64,000 nucleotides of DNA, taken from NCBI GenBank assembly GCA_958410215.1, contig CATYOF010000008.1, positions 32,737 to 96,736 on the forward strand. Direction: 5' to 3'. The notes under the pieces are model-generated. The model was not told the origin of the DNA. It was given only the letters and a program-made list of their open reading frames with translations, and searched no databases. Made by a program: the position numbers and the translations under genes. This DNA comes from an uncultured Cryptobacterium sp. (GTDB lineage Bacteria > Actinomycetota > Coriobacteriia > Coriobacteriales > Eggerthellaceae). This document shows positions 1 to 9,175 of this stretch, in pieces (within the stretch, counting starts at the first letter, position 1; every line of letters starts with the position of its first letter).

Positions 1-1
1 A

Positions 2-3000
2 TTACCCATTAATCTGCCTATACACATACGGCAACATGTTGTCGTCCATGAAGCTCTTATATTTGTCAGGATTCTTGCCAAATACAGCTGCCATATCTTG
101 ACTGTCGGAAAGAATAGCTAAAAGCGCATTCATCATAACGTCACCAAAAATGGCCTTCAAATCGTTCATTGAATTAGACTTAGCCTGAGCAACGAACGTT
201 TCGTTTTCTAAAATCTTATCTGAAACTGCACGCATGACCTTATCGGCGTCTTCCCATTCAGTACCAAAAGCTTCATTAAGCTTACGAACCAATTCAGACA
301 AATACTCTTCAGGATCATCATGGGTTATACCAGCATTCGCGCCACCATTATGGAGCTCTTCAGATTCAAGCTTGATACTCTTAGTTCCTTTATCTTCAAT
401 GCGGAGATATTCAAGCTCAACCTTATCGCGAAGTTCAACATCACCTGAAACATTCAAGAACAGTTTCTTAATCAAAAATCCAGCATAAACAAAGAATCCA
501 TGGAGTTCTTTATCGCCCAATTTACACATTTGTGTAATGAAGGAATAGCTACGCAAAAACTTCTTGAGCAGCGCTTTAAAAGTTTTCTTACTGTTGTCTT
601 CAAGAGCTGTCCACTTATCAACCGCAGGAGCAAGTCTACCTTCGATTTCAGATTGAACCTTGTCCGAATCTAACTCTGTATAGTAGAGATTAGCTACCAC
701 ATCAACATCTACCTGATCGTAAACATAAAAGGAGTCCAGGCGCTCCTTTAAGTCGTAAATAACATTGGGATCAGTGACTGCATCAATTTCTGTAACTTCA
801 TAATAGCTAGAAAATGAAGCTCGAATTGTTTCCCAATCATTTACGAAGTCCAGTACAAACGTACGCTTACCAGGAATAGAACAAGTTCTATTCAGACGCG
901 ACAACGTTTGTACCGCCGTGACACCCGTTAACATCTTATCTACATACATTGCACAAAGTTTGGGCTGGTCAAATCCTGTTTGAAACTTGTTTGCACAAAC
1001 AATTATGCGCTTATCGTCACCATCAAACACTTCTGCCGTCTGTGATTCAGGAACACCATTAACGCTAGCTTCCGTTACCTCTTTATTGTCAACTTCAAGA
1101 CTACCTGAAAAAGCAATCATCACCTTGCAGTCGTAATGATTCTGAGCAATATAGTCCCGAATGCCGCAGTACAGACGATACGCCATAGGGCGAGAACTAG
1201 TTACCACCATAGCTTTAGAACGATGACCGAGAAGACCTTCAACATCGCTCATGAAATGTTCCGTAATAATTTCAGCCTTCTTTTCAATCATACGCGGGTT
1301 CCAATTAACTATTCCCATTAGCGCACGATTAGCCTTCATTTCCTTGAAGCGAGGATCATCTTGAATTGTCTTGACCAACTTAAAGTAGGTCTGGAAGCAG
1401 GTATAGTTTTCCAATACATCAAGAATAAACTTCTCATCAATGGCTTGCTTCATGGAATACAAATGGAAAGGTCGTGGGATTAACATGCCGTCTTTATCTT
1501 TGTGACACTTTTCATCACGCGTACCAAAAACCTCAAGCGTTGAAGCCTTGGGTGTCGCTGTAAAAGCGAAAAACGAAAGATTTGGGATTGTTCCCTGCGC
1601 TGCCATTTCTTTTGCTAATTCATCTTCAGAATCCCATGGCTCATCTGGATCAATATCCTTATCAATCAAAGCCATCTTCATTTTTGCATTAGCTTTACCA
1701 CTCTGCGATGAATGAGCCTCGTCAATAATGACGGCAAACTTTTTTCCAGAAACTTTAGTTTCAGAACAGATATAAGGGAATTTTTGAATGGTTGACGTGA
1801 TAATTTTAGAGCCTGAATTCAACGCATCACGAAGGCCCGCAGATCCTTCTTTTGAAGTAACACGCTTAACAACGCCACGCTTATGATCGACCGATTCAAT
1901 AGTTTCAGAAAGCTGAGAATCTAAATTCCTACGATCAGTAAGAACCACAACTGTATCAAATACTGCATTGTTGTTAGCGTCGTGCAGACTTGAAAGATGG
2001 TGCGCCAACCATGCAATCGAATTAGATTTACCAGAACCTGCTGAATGTTGGATGAGATAGCTCTTACCAGAGCCATTTTCTTTTGCATCCGCGACCAATT
2101 TGCGAACAACATCAAGCTGATGATATCGAGGGAAAATAACACGCTTCATCGCTTTTGTTTTAGAATCATAATCAACACGAACGAAACGCTGAATAATGTC
2201 TAACAACGAATCAGGAGCTAAGATTTCGTGATATAGATATTCAGTACGATACCCTTCCCCATTTTCAGGAGCAGGATTACCTCCACCAAACTTTCCATTT
2301 CCTTTATTGAACGGCAGAAAAACCGTCTTACTATTAGCGAGCCAAGTTGTCATTGCGACCGTTTCTGAATCAAGCGCAAAATGGACAATAGACCTTCTAT
2401 TAGGTTTAAAAAGTAGCTCTTTAGGGCTTCTGTCGTGCTTGTATTGCTCAACAGCATGATCAGTGCGTTGACCAGACAAGTTATTCTTTAATTCCATGGT
2501 CACAACAGGAATGCCATTTAAGAATAAGACTGTATCAATAGAATTATTTTGATAGTCAGGTAGTGTTCCATAACGAAGTTGACGCACTACCTCTAGCCTG
2601 TTGGCTTCATACTTTGATTGCAAATCAGGATTAAGCTTTGATGCGGGCTTAAAATAGCAGAGTTTAAAATCTGCACCAGGTGCCATTTTGAAGCCACGAC
2701 GCAATACATTAATTAGACCATCTCTGTCATCATGAGGCTCTAACACATCACAAACACGCTTTAAAAACCGATCTTTAGCCCGAGCGCCATACATGCCTTC
2801 AATTTTTGCCCATTCTTTAGGTTGAGTCTCTTTAATAAAACCAATCAGAGAATCAGTCTTCAACGCCAGAGAGCGATCATAGTCATTTTGAGCATCTGCG
2901 TTATCTTTGAAGGCAGGAAATGAGCGAACACCGTTAACTGTTGTTCGCCAACCCGTTGAACCAAGCATGTACTCAATATAATCTTCGAATTTTTTCTCAG

Positions 3001-3073
3001 ATATACTTTTGGCTTTTACGGCAGCGTATTGAAATTCACTACCTTCATTCTTTTTTACGAAATCAATAGCCAT
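2..3073 (-). CDS. hsdR: Type I restriction enzyme, R (endonuclease/translocase) subunit
   Basis: Motor and nuclease subunit of a type I restriction-modification complex; with HsdM2S it translocates DNA by ATP hydrolysis and cuts unmethylated DNA far from the recognition site. The 1023-residue product has an N-terminal nuclease region (DTVLFLNGIPVVTMELKN, a D...ExK pattern around residues 180-200), then a superfamily 2 helicase: Walker A SAGSGKS near residue 345, DEAH box VIIDEAH near 450, and FTATP (motif III) near 505. Length fits the HsdR family. The stop codon is at bases 2-4, so the gene is complete at the window edge. It is last in the minus-strand order hsdM-hsdS-hsdR, starting 3 bases after the hsdS stop. 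It looks intact, but the enzyme depends on whether the interrupted hsdS is expressed. Confidence 0.95.
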   Translation of the reverse strand: MAIDFVKKNEGSEFQYAAVKAKSISEKKFEDYIEYMLGSTGWRTTVNGVRSFPAFKDNADAQNDYDRSLALKTDSLIGFIKETQPKEWAKIEGMYGARAKDRFLKRVCDVLEPHDDRDGLINVLRRGFKMAPGADFKLCYFKPASKLNPDLQSKYEANRLEVVRQLRYGTLPDYQNNSIDTVLFLNGIPVVTMELKNNLSGQRTDHAVEQYKHDRSPKELLFKPNRRSIVHFALDSETVAMTTWLANSKTVFLPFNKGNGKFGGGNPAPENGEGYRTEYLYHEILAPDSLLDIIQRFVRVDYDSKTKAMKRVIFPRYHQLDVVRKLVADAKENGSGKSYLIQHSAGSGKSNSIAWLAHHLSSLHDANNNAVFDTVVVLTDRRNLDSQLSETIESVDHKRGVVKRVTSKEGSAGLRDALNSGSKIITSTIQKFPYICSETKVSGKKFAVIIDEAHSSQSGKANAKMKMALIDKDIDPDEPWDSEDELAKEMAAQGTIPNLSFFAFTATPKASTLEVFGTRDEKCHKDKDGMLIPRPFHLYSMKQAIDEKFILDVLENYTCFQTYFKLVKTIQDDPRFKEMKANRALMGIVNWNPRMIEKKAEIITEHFMSDVEGLLGHRSKAMVVTSSRPMAYRLYCGIRDYIAQNHYDCKVMIAFSGSLEVDNKEVTEASVNGVPESQTAEVFDGDDKRIIVCANKFQTGFDQPKLCAMYVDKMLTGVTAVQTLSRLNRTCSIPGKRTFVLDFVNDWETIRASFSSYYEVTEIDAVTDPNVIYDLKERLDSFYVYDQVDVDVVANLYYTELDSDKVQSEIEGRLAPAVDKWTALEDNSKKTFKALLKKFLRSYSFITQMCKLGDKELHGFFVYAGFLIKKLFLNVSGDVELRDKVELEYLRIEDKGTKSIKLESEELHNGGANAGITHDDPEEYLSELVRKLNEAFGTEWEDADKVMRAVSDKILENETFVAQAKSNSMNDLKAIFGDVMMNALLAILSDSQDMAAVFGKNPDKYKSFMDDNMLPYVYRQING

Positions 3074-3076
3074 AAT

Positions 3077-4329
3077 TTATTCCACTCCTGGAACTTTGAC
3101 TTTTCCTGTTACGCATTCGGAAATAAGAGATTTTCGATACTCTTGAAGTTTTTCAACAAGCTGTTTTTTCTTTTCGATAAGAGAATCTATCTCTACGGTT
3201 TTAGCATCAAGGTATTCAGCAATTGCGATTTGTTCTTCTTTTTCTGGATAAGATAAAAACGTTAATCCAACTATATTCCAATTTGCTCTCGGCATTTTAG
3301 CGCCATAAGTTGCAGCATTTATTTCATCAATAAAACCAAAAGAGAGAAGAAAGTAAAAAAGGAATTTATGAACTAAAACTGTTGACCTTAAAACTAATAG
3401 CTCTCCAGAACATACACCATCAAAAGGTGCAGTAATAGCTTTTGCAAGATAAGGTCGCAACTTAGAAAAAAGAATGTCTCCCCTAATGAATGACCTTGAG
3501 TTGCTCTCTATATTATTTGGGTCTGATTCAGATATCAATTTACCAGTCCAGGATTGAATATCTTCCAACATAATCGCATGAAGTGGAACATCTATCGACT
3601 CTTCATCTACTGACCGAACAATACTTTTAATACGTGCAACATCCCAATCTTTAGGTATCTCCCCAATCCACTCAACACCTGAATCTTTCATAGGGACATT
3701 TGGGTCAAGTCCCTTAGTAACAGCCTCCGAAATAACTGATTTTCGATACTCTTGGAGCAGCTCAATAGACTTTTTAGTTTTCTGAACAAGAGAGTCAATT
3801 ATCAGAGTTTGCCGATCTAGATAATCAGCTATATTCTTCTGCTCAAGTTTACTCGGCAAAACAATAAGCGAATTTGCAAAGTCTTGATATTGAATTTTTT
3901 TCCCTCACGAATTCCTACGGTTAAGGAATTCATTTTGCTAATAAATCCATCGCATTTAAACAAATATTTAAAGTACGAAGTTGATACCAATTGATCACCG
4001 AAGAAGACTTGATAAGCAGGTGAACACACTCCTTCATACTGGGAAAGCTCGAATCCACCCTGAAAACTTCTTAGGCTAATTACGAAATCTCCTTTATGAA
4101 CCGTTTTGAATTGAGAAAGATCCGCTTCTTCGGAAACCTGAACCACACTAGCGAGTAATGATTGTGGAACCATTCCCTTATCCTGTGTAGCTGATAGTTG
4201 AGTCAAATCCGTATTGCCTTTTGACTTTCGTTGGGTAAAGATGGACTTAGCACGAACAATTCTCCAACTTTTTGGAATCTCACCAATCCACTCAATACCT
4301 GAATCTTTATATCTATCGTAACGCTCCAT
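3077..4329 (-). pseudogene. hsdS: Type I restriction specificity subunit HsdS, split by a -1 frameshift at an A7 run
   Basis: HsdS carries two target-recognition domains that set the DNA sequence bound by the restriction-modification complex. The gene starts at 4329, two bases after the hsdM stop. It reads through the first recognition domain (KDSGIEWIGEIPKSW at the N-terminus, a hallmark of type I S subunits) and then leaves frame at a run of seven A (coding strand; bases 3895-3901). The second half (KLEQKNIADYLDRQ, then a second GVEWIGEIPKDW and coiled-coil spacer, ending VKVPGVE) is in the next frame from about 3894. Adding one A, or a -1 slip, restores 417 uninterrupted residues, a normal HsdS length. 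The in-frame heptamer is A_AAA_AAA, a classic slippery site. It could be a broken gene, phase variation, programmed frameshifting or a homopolymer sequencing error. Confidence 0.88.
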
Positions 4330-4331
4330 GC

Positions 4332-6089
4332 TTACAACCCTGCCTTTGCAAGGTCTTCAGCTATGCTAGCTTCAAGTTCTTTAATTTCTAAAAGTATCTC
4401 TTCACTAGGACGAAGTGGTGTGTACTCATAGAAATAACGGGTAAAGGGGATTTCGTAGCCCACAACACCACCATCACGTAGCTCTAATTGTTGCCCCTTC
4501 TTCTGTTTGCGCGGCTCAATCCACGCATCAGGAGCATAAGGTAAAACTTCACGTTCCATATACTCCTGAACATTCTGCTTTAGCGGAATATTTTCTGAAT
4601 CGTTAAGTTCCTTATTAGGTTTAGGATTGCCTTTCTTGTCTCGTGTAATTTCATCATTTTCATCGCGTAAAGGACGGCGAACATCAACGGTTATATAGCC
4701 AAAATCCTCGTTATCAAAAACCCTGGTAATTTTACTTTCGTTAGGAAATGCACGAAATTCACCCATAATCTGTTCGATTTGTTTATCAGTGAATTCATTA
4801 CGCTTGTTGCCTAAATTTTTACGCATTTTTGAACAAATGCCATTAGCGTTTATTAGCTGAACTTTGCCTTTGCGTTCTTTAGATTTGTTATTAGTTAATA
4901 CCCAAACATACGTGGCAATGCCCGTATTAAAGAAGAAATCGTTCGGCATAGCCACGATTGCTTCAACTAAATCATGCTCTAGTAAATTACGGCGAATTTC
5001 ACTTTCTCCCGAACCAGCAGCACCCGTAAAAAGAGGACTTCCATTTAAAAAGACTGCAATACGTCCGCCGCCTTCTGATACAGGACGCATCTTAGAAACC
5101 ATATGTTGAACAAAGAGCAGCTGGCCATCAGAAATACGAGGCAAACCAGCACCAAAGCGACCAGCAAAACCAAGAGTGTCATGCTCTGCTGTTACTGCAG
5201 CTTTTGATTTTTTCCATTCAACACCATAGGGCGGATTACTTACCTGATAACCAAAAGTCTCCCCTTCCATCATGTCATGAGAAAGAGTATCTCCAAGATG
5301 AACGTTAACAGGATTTCCACCTTTTAGGATAGTGTCAGATTTACAGATTGCGTAGGTCTGGGGATTGATCTCCTGCGCGTACGTTACTACCGATGCATCG
5401 GGATTAAGCTCATGGACCCGTTGGCTAAATACAGCAAGAGCACCACCTGTTCCTGCACATGGATCAGCGCATTTAATAATTCTGTTGGGCTGCGTAATAT
5501 CTTCTTCTGCACCTGCCACAACAAGTTCAACTGCCAACTTCAAACCATCACGAGGACTAAAATGTTCACCAGCAGTTTCATTACTTACTTCGCTAAACTT
5601 ACGAATAAGCTCTTCATAGATATCTCCCATTTCAGCATTAGTAATACTGGATGGGCTTAAATCAACTTGTGGATCACAAAAACGCTCAACAATTAGGAAT
5701 AAAAGATCAGCATCATCTAAGTCTTTAATAACATCGTAGATTTTGAACTTTTCAAACAAATCCAATACATCAGGAGAAAACGCAGCAACGTAGTTAAGAA
5801 TGTTGTCTTTGATATCATCAGCATCATCAAGTAATGATTCCATGGTGAACTTTGATTCGTTATAAAAGTCATAACCTGAAGCCTGCTTTAGCGCCGCATC
5901 GCGTAAAGCATCAGGAAGCTTTTGCTGAGCAGCCTCAAAAACCTTTTGTTTGGTAGGAAGAAGGACAATATCCAAACGGCGCATAACCGTAAAAGGAAGA
6001 ATAATGTCACCATATTCATGTTGTTTAAAGCTGTTTCGTAAAAGGTCTGCTGTGCCCCAAATAAAACTCGATATAGCTGAGTGGTTCAT
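4332..6089 (-). CDS. hsdM: Type I restriction-modification, M (methyltransferase) subunit
   Basis: N6-adenine DNA methyltransferase subunit; with HsdS it methylates host DNA and forms the core of the restriction complex. The 585-residue product has the N-terminal helical HsdM domain (SSFIWGTADLLR), the SAM-binding motif DPCAGTGG near residue 210 and the catalytic motif NPPY (VSNPPYGVEW) near residue 285. These mark an N6-adenine gamma-type enzyme. The length is usual for HsdM. It is first in the hsdM-hsdS-hsdR operon; two bases separate its stop from the hsdS start, suggesting translational coupling. About 280 bases without a gene separate it from the divergent toxin-antitoxin pair. No key residues appear to be missing. 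Confidence 0.95.
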   Translation of the reverse strand: MNHSAISSFIWGTADLLRNSFKQHEYGDIILPFTVMRRLDIVLLPTKQKVFEAAQQKLPDALRDAALKQASGYDFYNESKFTMESLLDDADDIKDNILNYVAAFSPDVLDLFEKFKIYDVIKDLDDADLLFLIVERFCDPQVDLSPSSITNAEMGDIYEELIRKFSEVSNETAGEHFSPRDGLKLAVELVVAGAEEDITQPNRIIKCADPCAGTGGALAVFSQRVHELNPDASVVTYAQEINPQTYAICKSDTILKGGNPVNVHLGDTLSHDMMEGETFGYQVSNPPYGVEWKKSKAAVTAEHDTLGFAGRFGAGLPRISDGQLLFVQHMVSKMRPVSEGGGRIAVFLNGSPLFTGAAGSGESEIRRNLLEHDLVEAIVAMPNDFFFNTGIATYVWVLTNNKSKERKGKVQLINANGICSKMRKNLGNKRNEFTDKQIEQIMGEFRAFPNESKITRVFDNEDFGYITVDVRRPLRDENDEITRDKKGNPKPNKELNDSENIPLKQNVQEYMEREVLPYAPDAWIEPRKQKKGQQLELRDGGVVGYEIPFTRYFYEYTPLRPSEEILLEIKELEASIAEDLAKAGL

Positions 6090-6298
6090 TAAAGCCCCTA
6101 ATGTTTTCTAATTAATGAGTGCAAGTTATTGGTTTATTACTTTGCAAGTACTTAGGATTAGATTTATCTGCGTAAATAGTAATAAGCCAACTTTATAAAT
6201 ATTACCATCTCAGTAAATAGGATTCCCTTAGCTGAGCGCTAATTTTCTAAACCCCAAGTTCTTGAATTCAGTAATTCAGTACCTAAACATTACAATAT

Positions 6299-6308
6299 AC
6301 ATATATGT
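6299..6308. promoter_or_regulatory. Small palindrome upstream of the phd/doc pair
   Basis: A perfect 10-base palindrome, ACATATATGT, about 60 bases upstream of the antitoxin start. Phd-type antitoxins commonly autorepress through palindromes near their promoters, so this is a candidate operator. The assignment is inference, since AT-rich palindromes arise easily. The rest of the 6090-6368 gap shows nothing else I can name. Confidence 0.25.
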
Positions 6309-6368
6309 TTTTTGTACAGTTTACGATACTATTAAAATGTAGTTATTCATGTTTAACAGGAGTTCCTT

Positions 6369-6593
6369 ATGGGCTATACAGCAAGCTTCACAGATGCACG
6401 AACAAACTTCACTCAACTCACCGACCTCGTTATGAACGAGCACGTTTCCGTTACCGTGTTCAAGCGCAACAAGCCTGCATTCAAGATTGTTCCTATAGAA
6501 AATGAAGCACCACAAGAAATGGCGGACTACCTTTCAGTTGCTGATGATCTCATGGATGAATATGTTGATGTTTTTGAGGCGTTAGCAAAATGA
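6369..6593 (+). CDS. phd: Phd/YefM-family antitoxin
   Basis: Antitoxin that neutralises the downstream Doc toxin and probably autorepresses the pair. The 74-residue product has a typical Phd/YefM N-terminal DNA-binding fold (TDARTNFTQLTDLVMNE, then a strand with VTVFKRNKPAFKIVP). An acidic C-terminal tail (DDLMDEYVDVFEALAK) is the part that normally wraps the toxin. An AGGAG ribosome site lies just upstream (taacaggagttccttatg). The last codons overlap the toxin gene in an ATGA arrangement, the usual coupling for these modules. Placement beside a type I restriction operon is common in defence regions. Confidence 0.88.
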   Translation: MGYTASFTDARTNFTQLTDLVMNEHVSVTVFKRNKPAFKIVPIENEAPQEMADYLSVADDLMDEYVDVFEALAK

Positions 6594-6982
6594 GCAGCCA
6601 GGTAACTAAAGAAATAGTTCTTGCTTTACATGAACACGTAATTGAAAGATTTGGCGGCGCTTCCGGGGTTAGAGACGAAGGGCTGCTTGAAGCTGCCATC
6701 GCACAACCATGGCAAACCTTTGACGGAATAGATCTCTACCCAACCATAGAGGAAAAAGCGGCACGACTTTGTTTTGAAATCGTGACTCAACATCCTTTTA
6801 TTGATGGAAATAAGCGTACTGGAGCACTCCTGCTAGGCGTTCTGCTAAGAACTAGTGGAGCTATGTTCAAGCCAAAGTCCAAAGATTATTACAGCATTAT
6901 TATGGATGTCGCATCTGGTAACAAAGGATATGAGGAGCTGCTTGATTTTGCATTCAACAAAACAAAACCTGCCCAATCTTAA
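6590..6982 (+). CDS. doc: Doc-family (Fic-fold) toxin
   Basis: Death-on-curing type toxin. Characterised Doc phosphorylates elongation factor Tu, halting translation, by using the Fic fold in reverse orientation to AMPylating enzymes. The 130-residue product carries the Fic/Doc motif HPFIDGNKRTG near residue 66, close to the Doc consensus HxFx(D/N)(A/G)NKR. The length matches stand-alone Doc proteins rather than larger Fic enzymes. The start overlaps the antitoxin stop (ATGA). The catalytic His, the acidic residue and the Lys/Arg are all present, so the toxin should be active. The partner antitoxin is intact. Confidence 0.9.
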   Translation: MSSQVTKEIVLALHEHVIERFGGASGVRDEGLLEAAIAQPWQTFDGIDLYPTIEEKAARLCFEIVTQHPFIDGNKRTGALLLGVLLRTSGAMFKPKSKDYYSIIMDVASGNKGYEELLDFAFNKTKPAQS

Positions 6983-7088
6983 GTTTAAGCTGCCAACAAA
7001 ACACTCAACTATTTCCGCATTGCTTATTAGATGACGCACCCGCGATCCTTCGGTACAATACCTTTCCGATATACAAGAAAGGATATTC

Positions 7089-8495
7089 ATGCTCAGTGCT
7101 TCGGGTCGTGAGTTACCCAAACATTGGTTAGCCATAATAGGAATAATTTGGGCTGGTCAAGCAGTTTCTATGTTTACCAGTTATGCTGCCAGCTTTGCAG
7201 CTATTTGGTATGTAACGGAAACTACCGGTAGCGCTTTAGCTCTTTCCGCACTCAGTATTTGCGCTTTCCTGCCCCAAGGCCTTCTATCCCCCATGGGTGG
7301 AGTGTTGGCGGACCGCATCAATCGTAAATACATCATTATCGCGGCAGACTTATTCTGTGGGTTAGCCTCACTAGCGCTGGGCTTCATTATTCTTTTTGGC
7401 GAAGTTTCGCTTCTTGCTATCGTGGTGATGGTCATTATCCGCAGTGCGGCGCAAGCCTTCCACTACCCTGCCATGATGGCTTTGATGCCTATGATGGTGC
7501 CTGACAAACATCTGCTGCGCATCAATACCCTTGACCAGCTACTTTTAAGTGTTTCTGGCATGGTAGCCCCTGCGCTGGGAATTTTTCTTTATACCGTGCT
7601 TGGTTTTCATTCGGTTATGTTTTTGGATTTTGCGGGTGCGTTGCTTGCTTGTGCGGGCATGCTTTTAGCCAAAACACCTGCACCGAAAAGCCGTACTTCT
7701 TCAGCAAGCAATAACGTAGCTAGTAGAATGGCTTCTTCGGGAACCACTTCCTCAGAGAGTTACGATATCGCTCCCTCAAAACTCAGCAATATCGAGCACG
7801 CAGAGAGTAACAGCTCAACAAACTCAACAAGTAAAAGCGGTAATTCTTCGTCTACTAGCGATCCGGCAACCACCCCTGAAAAGCGTCATCCCTTAACTGA
7901 CCTAAAAGAGGGATGGGCTGCTTTGCGCGCTGTTCAAGGTCTATTTATCCTTATCATACTAATCATTCTTGGCATGATGTGCTTTAGCCCCATGAGCTCG
8001 CTCTATCCTCTTATGACCTACGACTACTTCAAGGGCGATGGTTACATGGCCTCCATCGCAGAAGCAACCTTCGCTGCGGGCCTATTAGTGGGCTCCACTC
8101 TAATCATGACCTGGGGTGGAGGCAAACGCTTAGCCGCATTAATTTCTATTGCCTGCGTTTCTTTTGGCCTACTCTGTACCGTATCGGGTCTTATTCCTCC
8201 TACCATGTTTTGGCTGTTCGCTACGTTATGTGCAGGAATGGGACTAGTTTCTGCCTGGTTCAATGGCCCCATGATGACCCTTATTCAGAAGAATACCTCC
8301 GAAGAAACCATGGGGCGCATAATTGGCTTAGTTACTGCCGGCACTTCCCTTGCAGGACCTATTGGCATAGCACTCGGCGGCGTGTTTGCCGAATATATGG
8401 GCATAGCCCCATTCTTTGTAATCGACGGCATTCTGTGCGCACTTGTTGGCGTGTTAATGTACGCTTTCAAAAGTGTTCGCGATTTGGACAAATAG
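7089..8495 (+). CDS. MFS exporter, DHA3/macrolide-efflux-like
   Basis: Twelve-segment proton-driven exporter of the major facilitator superfamily, probably an efflux pump for drugs or other small molecules. Signature features are the N-terminal segment WLAIIGIIWAGQAVSMFTSY, the MFS loop motif GGVLADRINRKYIII after helix 2, and a second GxLADR-like turn in the C-terminal half (MGRIIGLVTAGTSL). This N-terminal pattern is typical of DHA3-type (MefA-like) proteins; the substrate cannot be read from the sequence. The central cytoplasmic loop (about residues 200-265) is expanded by a Ser/Asn/Thr-rich stretch of roughly 65 residues not expected in the family. The gene stands alone after doc. A hairpin with TTTGGACA/TGTCCAAA arms spans its stop codon. 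Confidence 0.88.
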   Translation: MLSASGRELPKHWLAIIGIIWAGQAVSMFTSYAASFAAIWYVTETTGSALALSALSICAFLPQGLLSPMGGVLADRINRKYIIIAADLFCGLASLALGFIILFGEVSLLAIVVMVIIRSAAQAFHYPAMMALMPMMVPDKHLLRINTLDQLLLSVSGMVAPALGIFLYTVLGFHSVMFLDFAGALLACAGMLLAKTPAPKSRTSSASNNVASRMASSGTTSSESYDIAPSKLSNIEHAESNSSTNSTSKSGNSSSTSDPATTPEKRHPLTDLKEGWAALRAVQGLFILIILIILGMMCFSPMSSLYPLMTYDYFKGDGYMASIAEATFAAGLLVGSTLIMTWGGGKRLAALISIACVSFGLLCTVSGLIPPTMFWLFATLCAGMGLVSAWFNGPMMTLIQKNTSEETMGRIIGLVTAGTSLAGPIGIALGGVFAEYMGIAPFFVIDGILCALVGVLMYAFKSVRDLDK

Positions 8496-8521
8496 ACTCA
8501 CGCATTGATTCAATGTCCAAA
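8483..8521 (+). terminator. Inverted repeat across the MFS stop codon
   Basis: Eight-base arms (8483-8490 and 8514-8521) that could form a hairpin over the stop codon of the exporter gene. There is no T-tract, so it is a weak terminator candidate at best. Confidence 0.3.
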
Positions 8522-8638
8522 GCAGAAATTCGAATGGAGCGTCTTCGTATGCATGGATTACTTGACAGGTAGAACCGATGAGTCAGTTAAGTACTAACAT
8601 CATCTTTGGCTGCTCAACCGAAGCAATCCCTTTTAAAC

Positions 8639-8869
8639 CTAGCCCCTTTTCGAGCCCTGTCTACTAATTCCACCTTTATGACCTGATGCTTTATTCGGGC
8701 CCATACCTTTTTGAGTACGCACGTTTGTCTTCTGGTTATTCCAGTCATTTGTCGTATTTTTCTGCAAGCGTTTACTTATCTTTTCCCATGAAGGTCGCCC
8801 ATTGGAGCTCGATTGCTGCTTAAGCCTAGAACCAGCTTCAGCATTTAGTTTATTTACATTCTTATTCAT
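8639..8869 (-). CDS. Small basic hypothetical protein
   Basis: Seventy-six residues, rich in Lys, Arg, Asn, Ser and Gly, with no hydrophobic segment and no Cys. I do not recognise a family. The middle (GRPSWEKISKRLQKN) could form a basic helix, and the C-terminus (GHKGGISRQGSKRG) looks disordered and nucleic-acid-like. An AAGGGGA ribosome site lies about 11 bases before the start, which favours a real gene. It is isolated on the minus strand, between the MFS exporter and the ABC-F gene. A chance frame in a 680-base gap cannot be excluded. Confidence 0.45.
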   Translation of the reverse strand: MNKNVNKLNAEAGSRLKQQSSSNGRPSWEKISKRLQKNTTNDWNNQKTNVRTQKGMGPNKASGHKGGISRQGSKRG

Positions 8870-9021
8870 GCGTGATAAAGTCCCCTTGAATAATTGGTTT
8901 CGACTACTGACGCTCAGACGTTTAACTTAGATGTCGCAAACCAGATTACCAAACTATTCACCCCGCAAAGGCCCATATGCCAAGCCTTTGTTCGTGTTAG
9001 GAGATTGATCAGTGAAGTTCT

Positions 9022-9153
9022 AAACAGACATTCATCTGTTTATCCGATTTGACACCAAACCTTAGCTCCAATAACGGTTGCAAGCGTTGCGATTTAAAAC
9101 TAAGCAACGCTTCTAAGAAACCCAAATTCATGCGGCTGGAGCTATTTTTGGTG
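9022..9153 (+). promoter_or_regulatory. Structured leader of the ABC-F gene
   Basis: Upstream of the ABC-F start lie nested inverted repeats. A 7-bp hairpin (9022-9028/9035-9041) comes first. A compound structure follows, with an outer stem caccaaa/tttggtg (9053-9059/9147-9153), a middle stem tagctcca/tggagcta (9063-9070/9137-9144) and an inner hairpin aagcgttgc/gcaacgctt (9082-9090/9104-9112). A TTTTT run follows the middle stem. Many resistance ABC-F genes are controlled by antibiotic-responsive attenuation in such leaders; that role here is inference. Confidence 0.5.
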
Positions 9154-9175
9154 CCCCTCTTAGGAGAACTTCATC

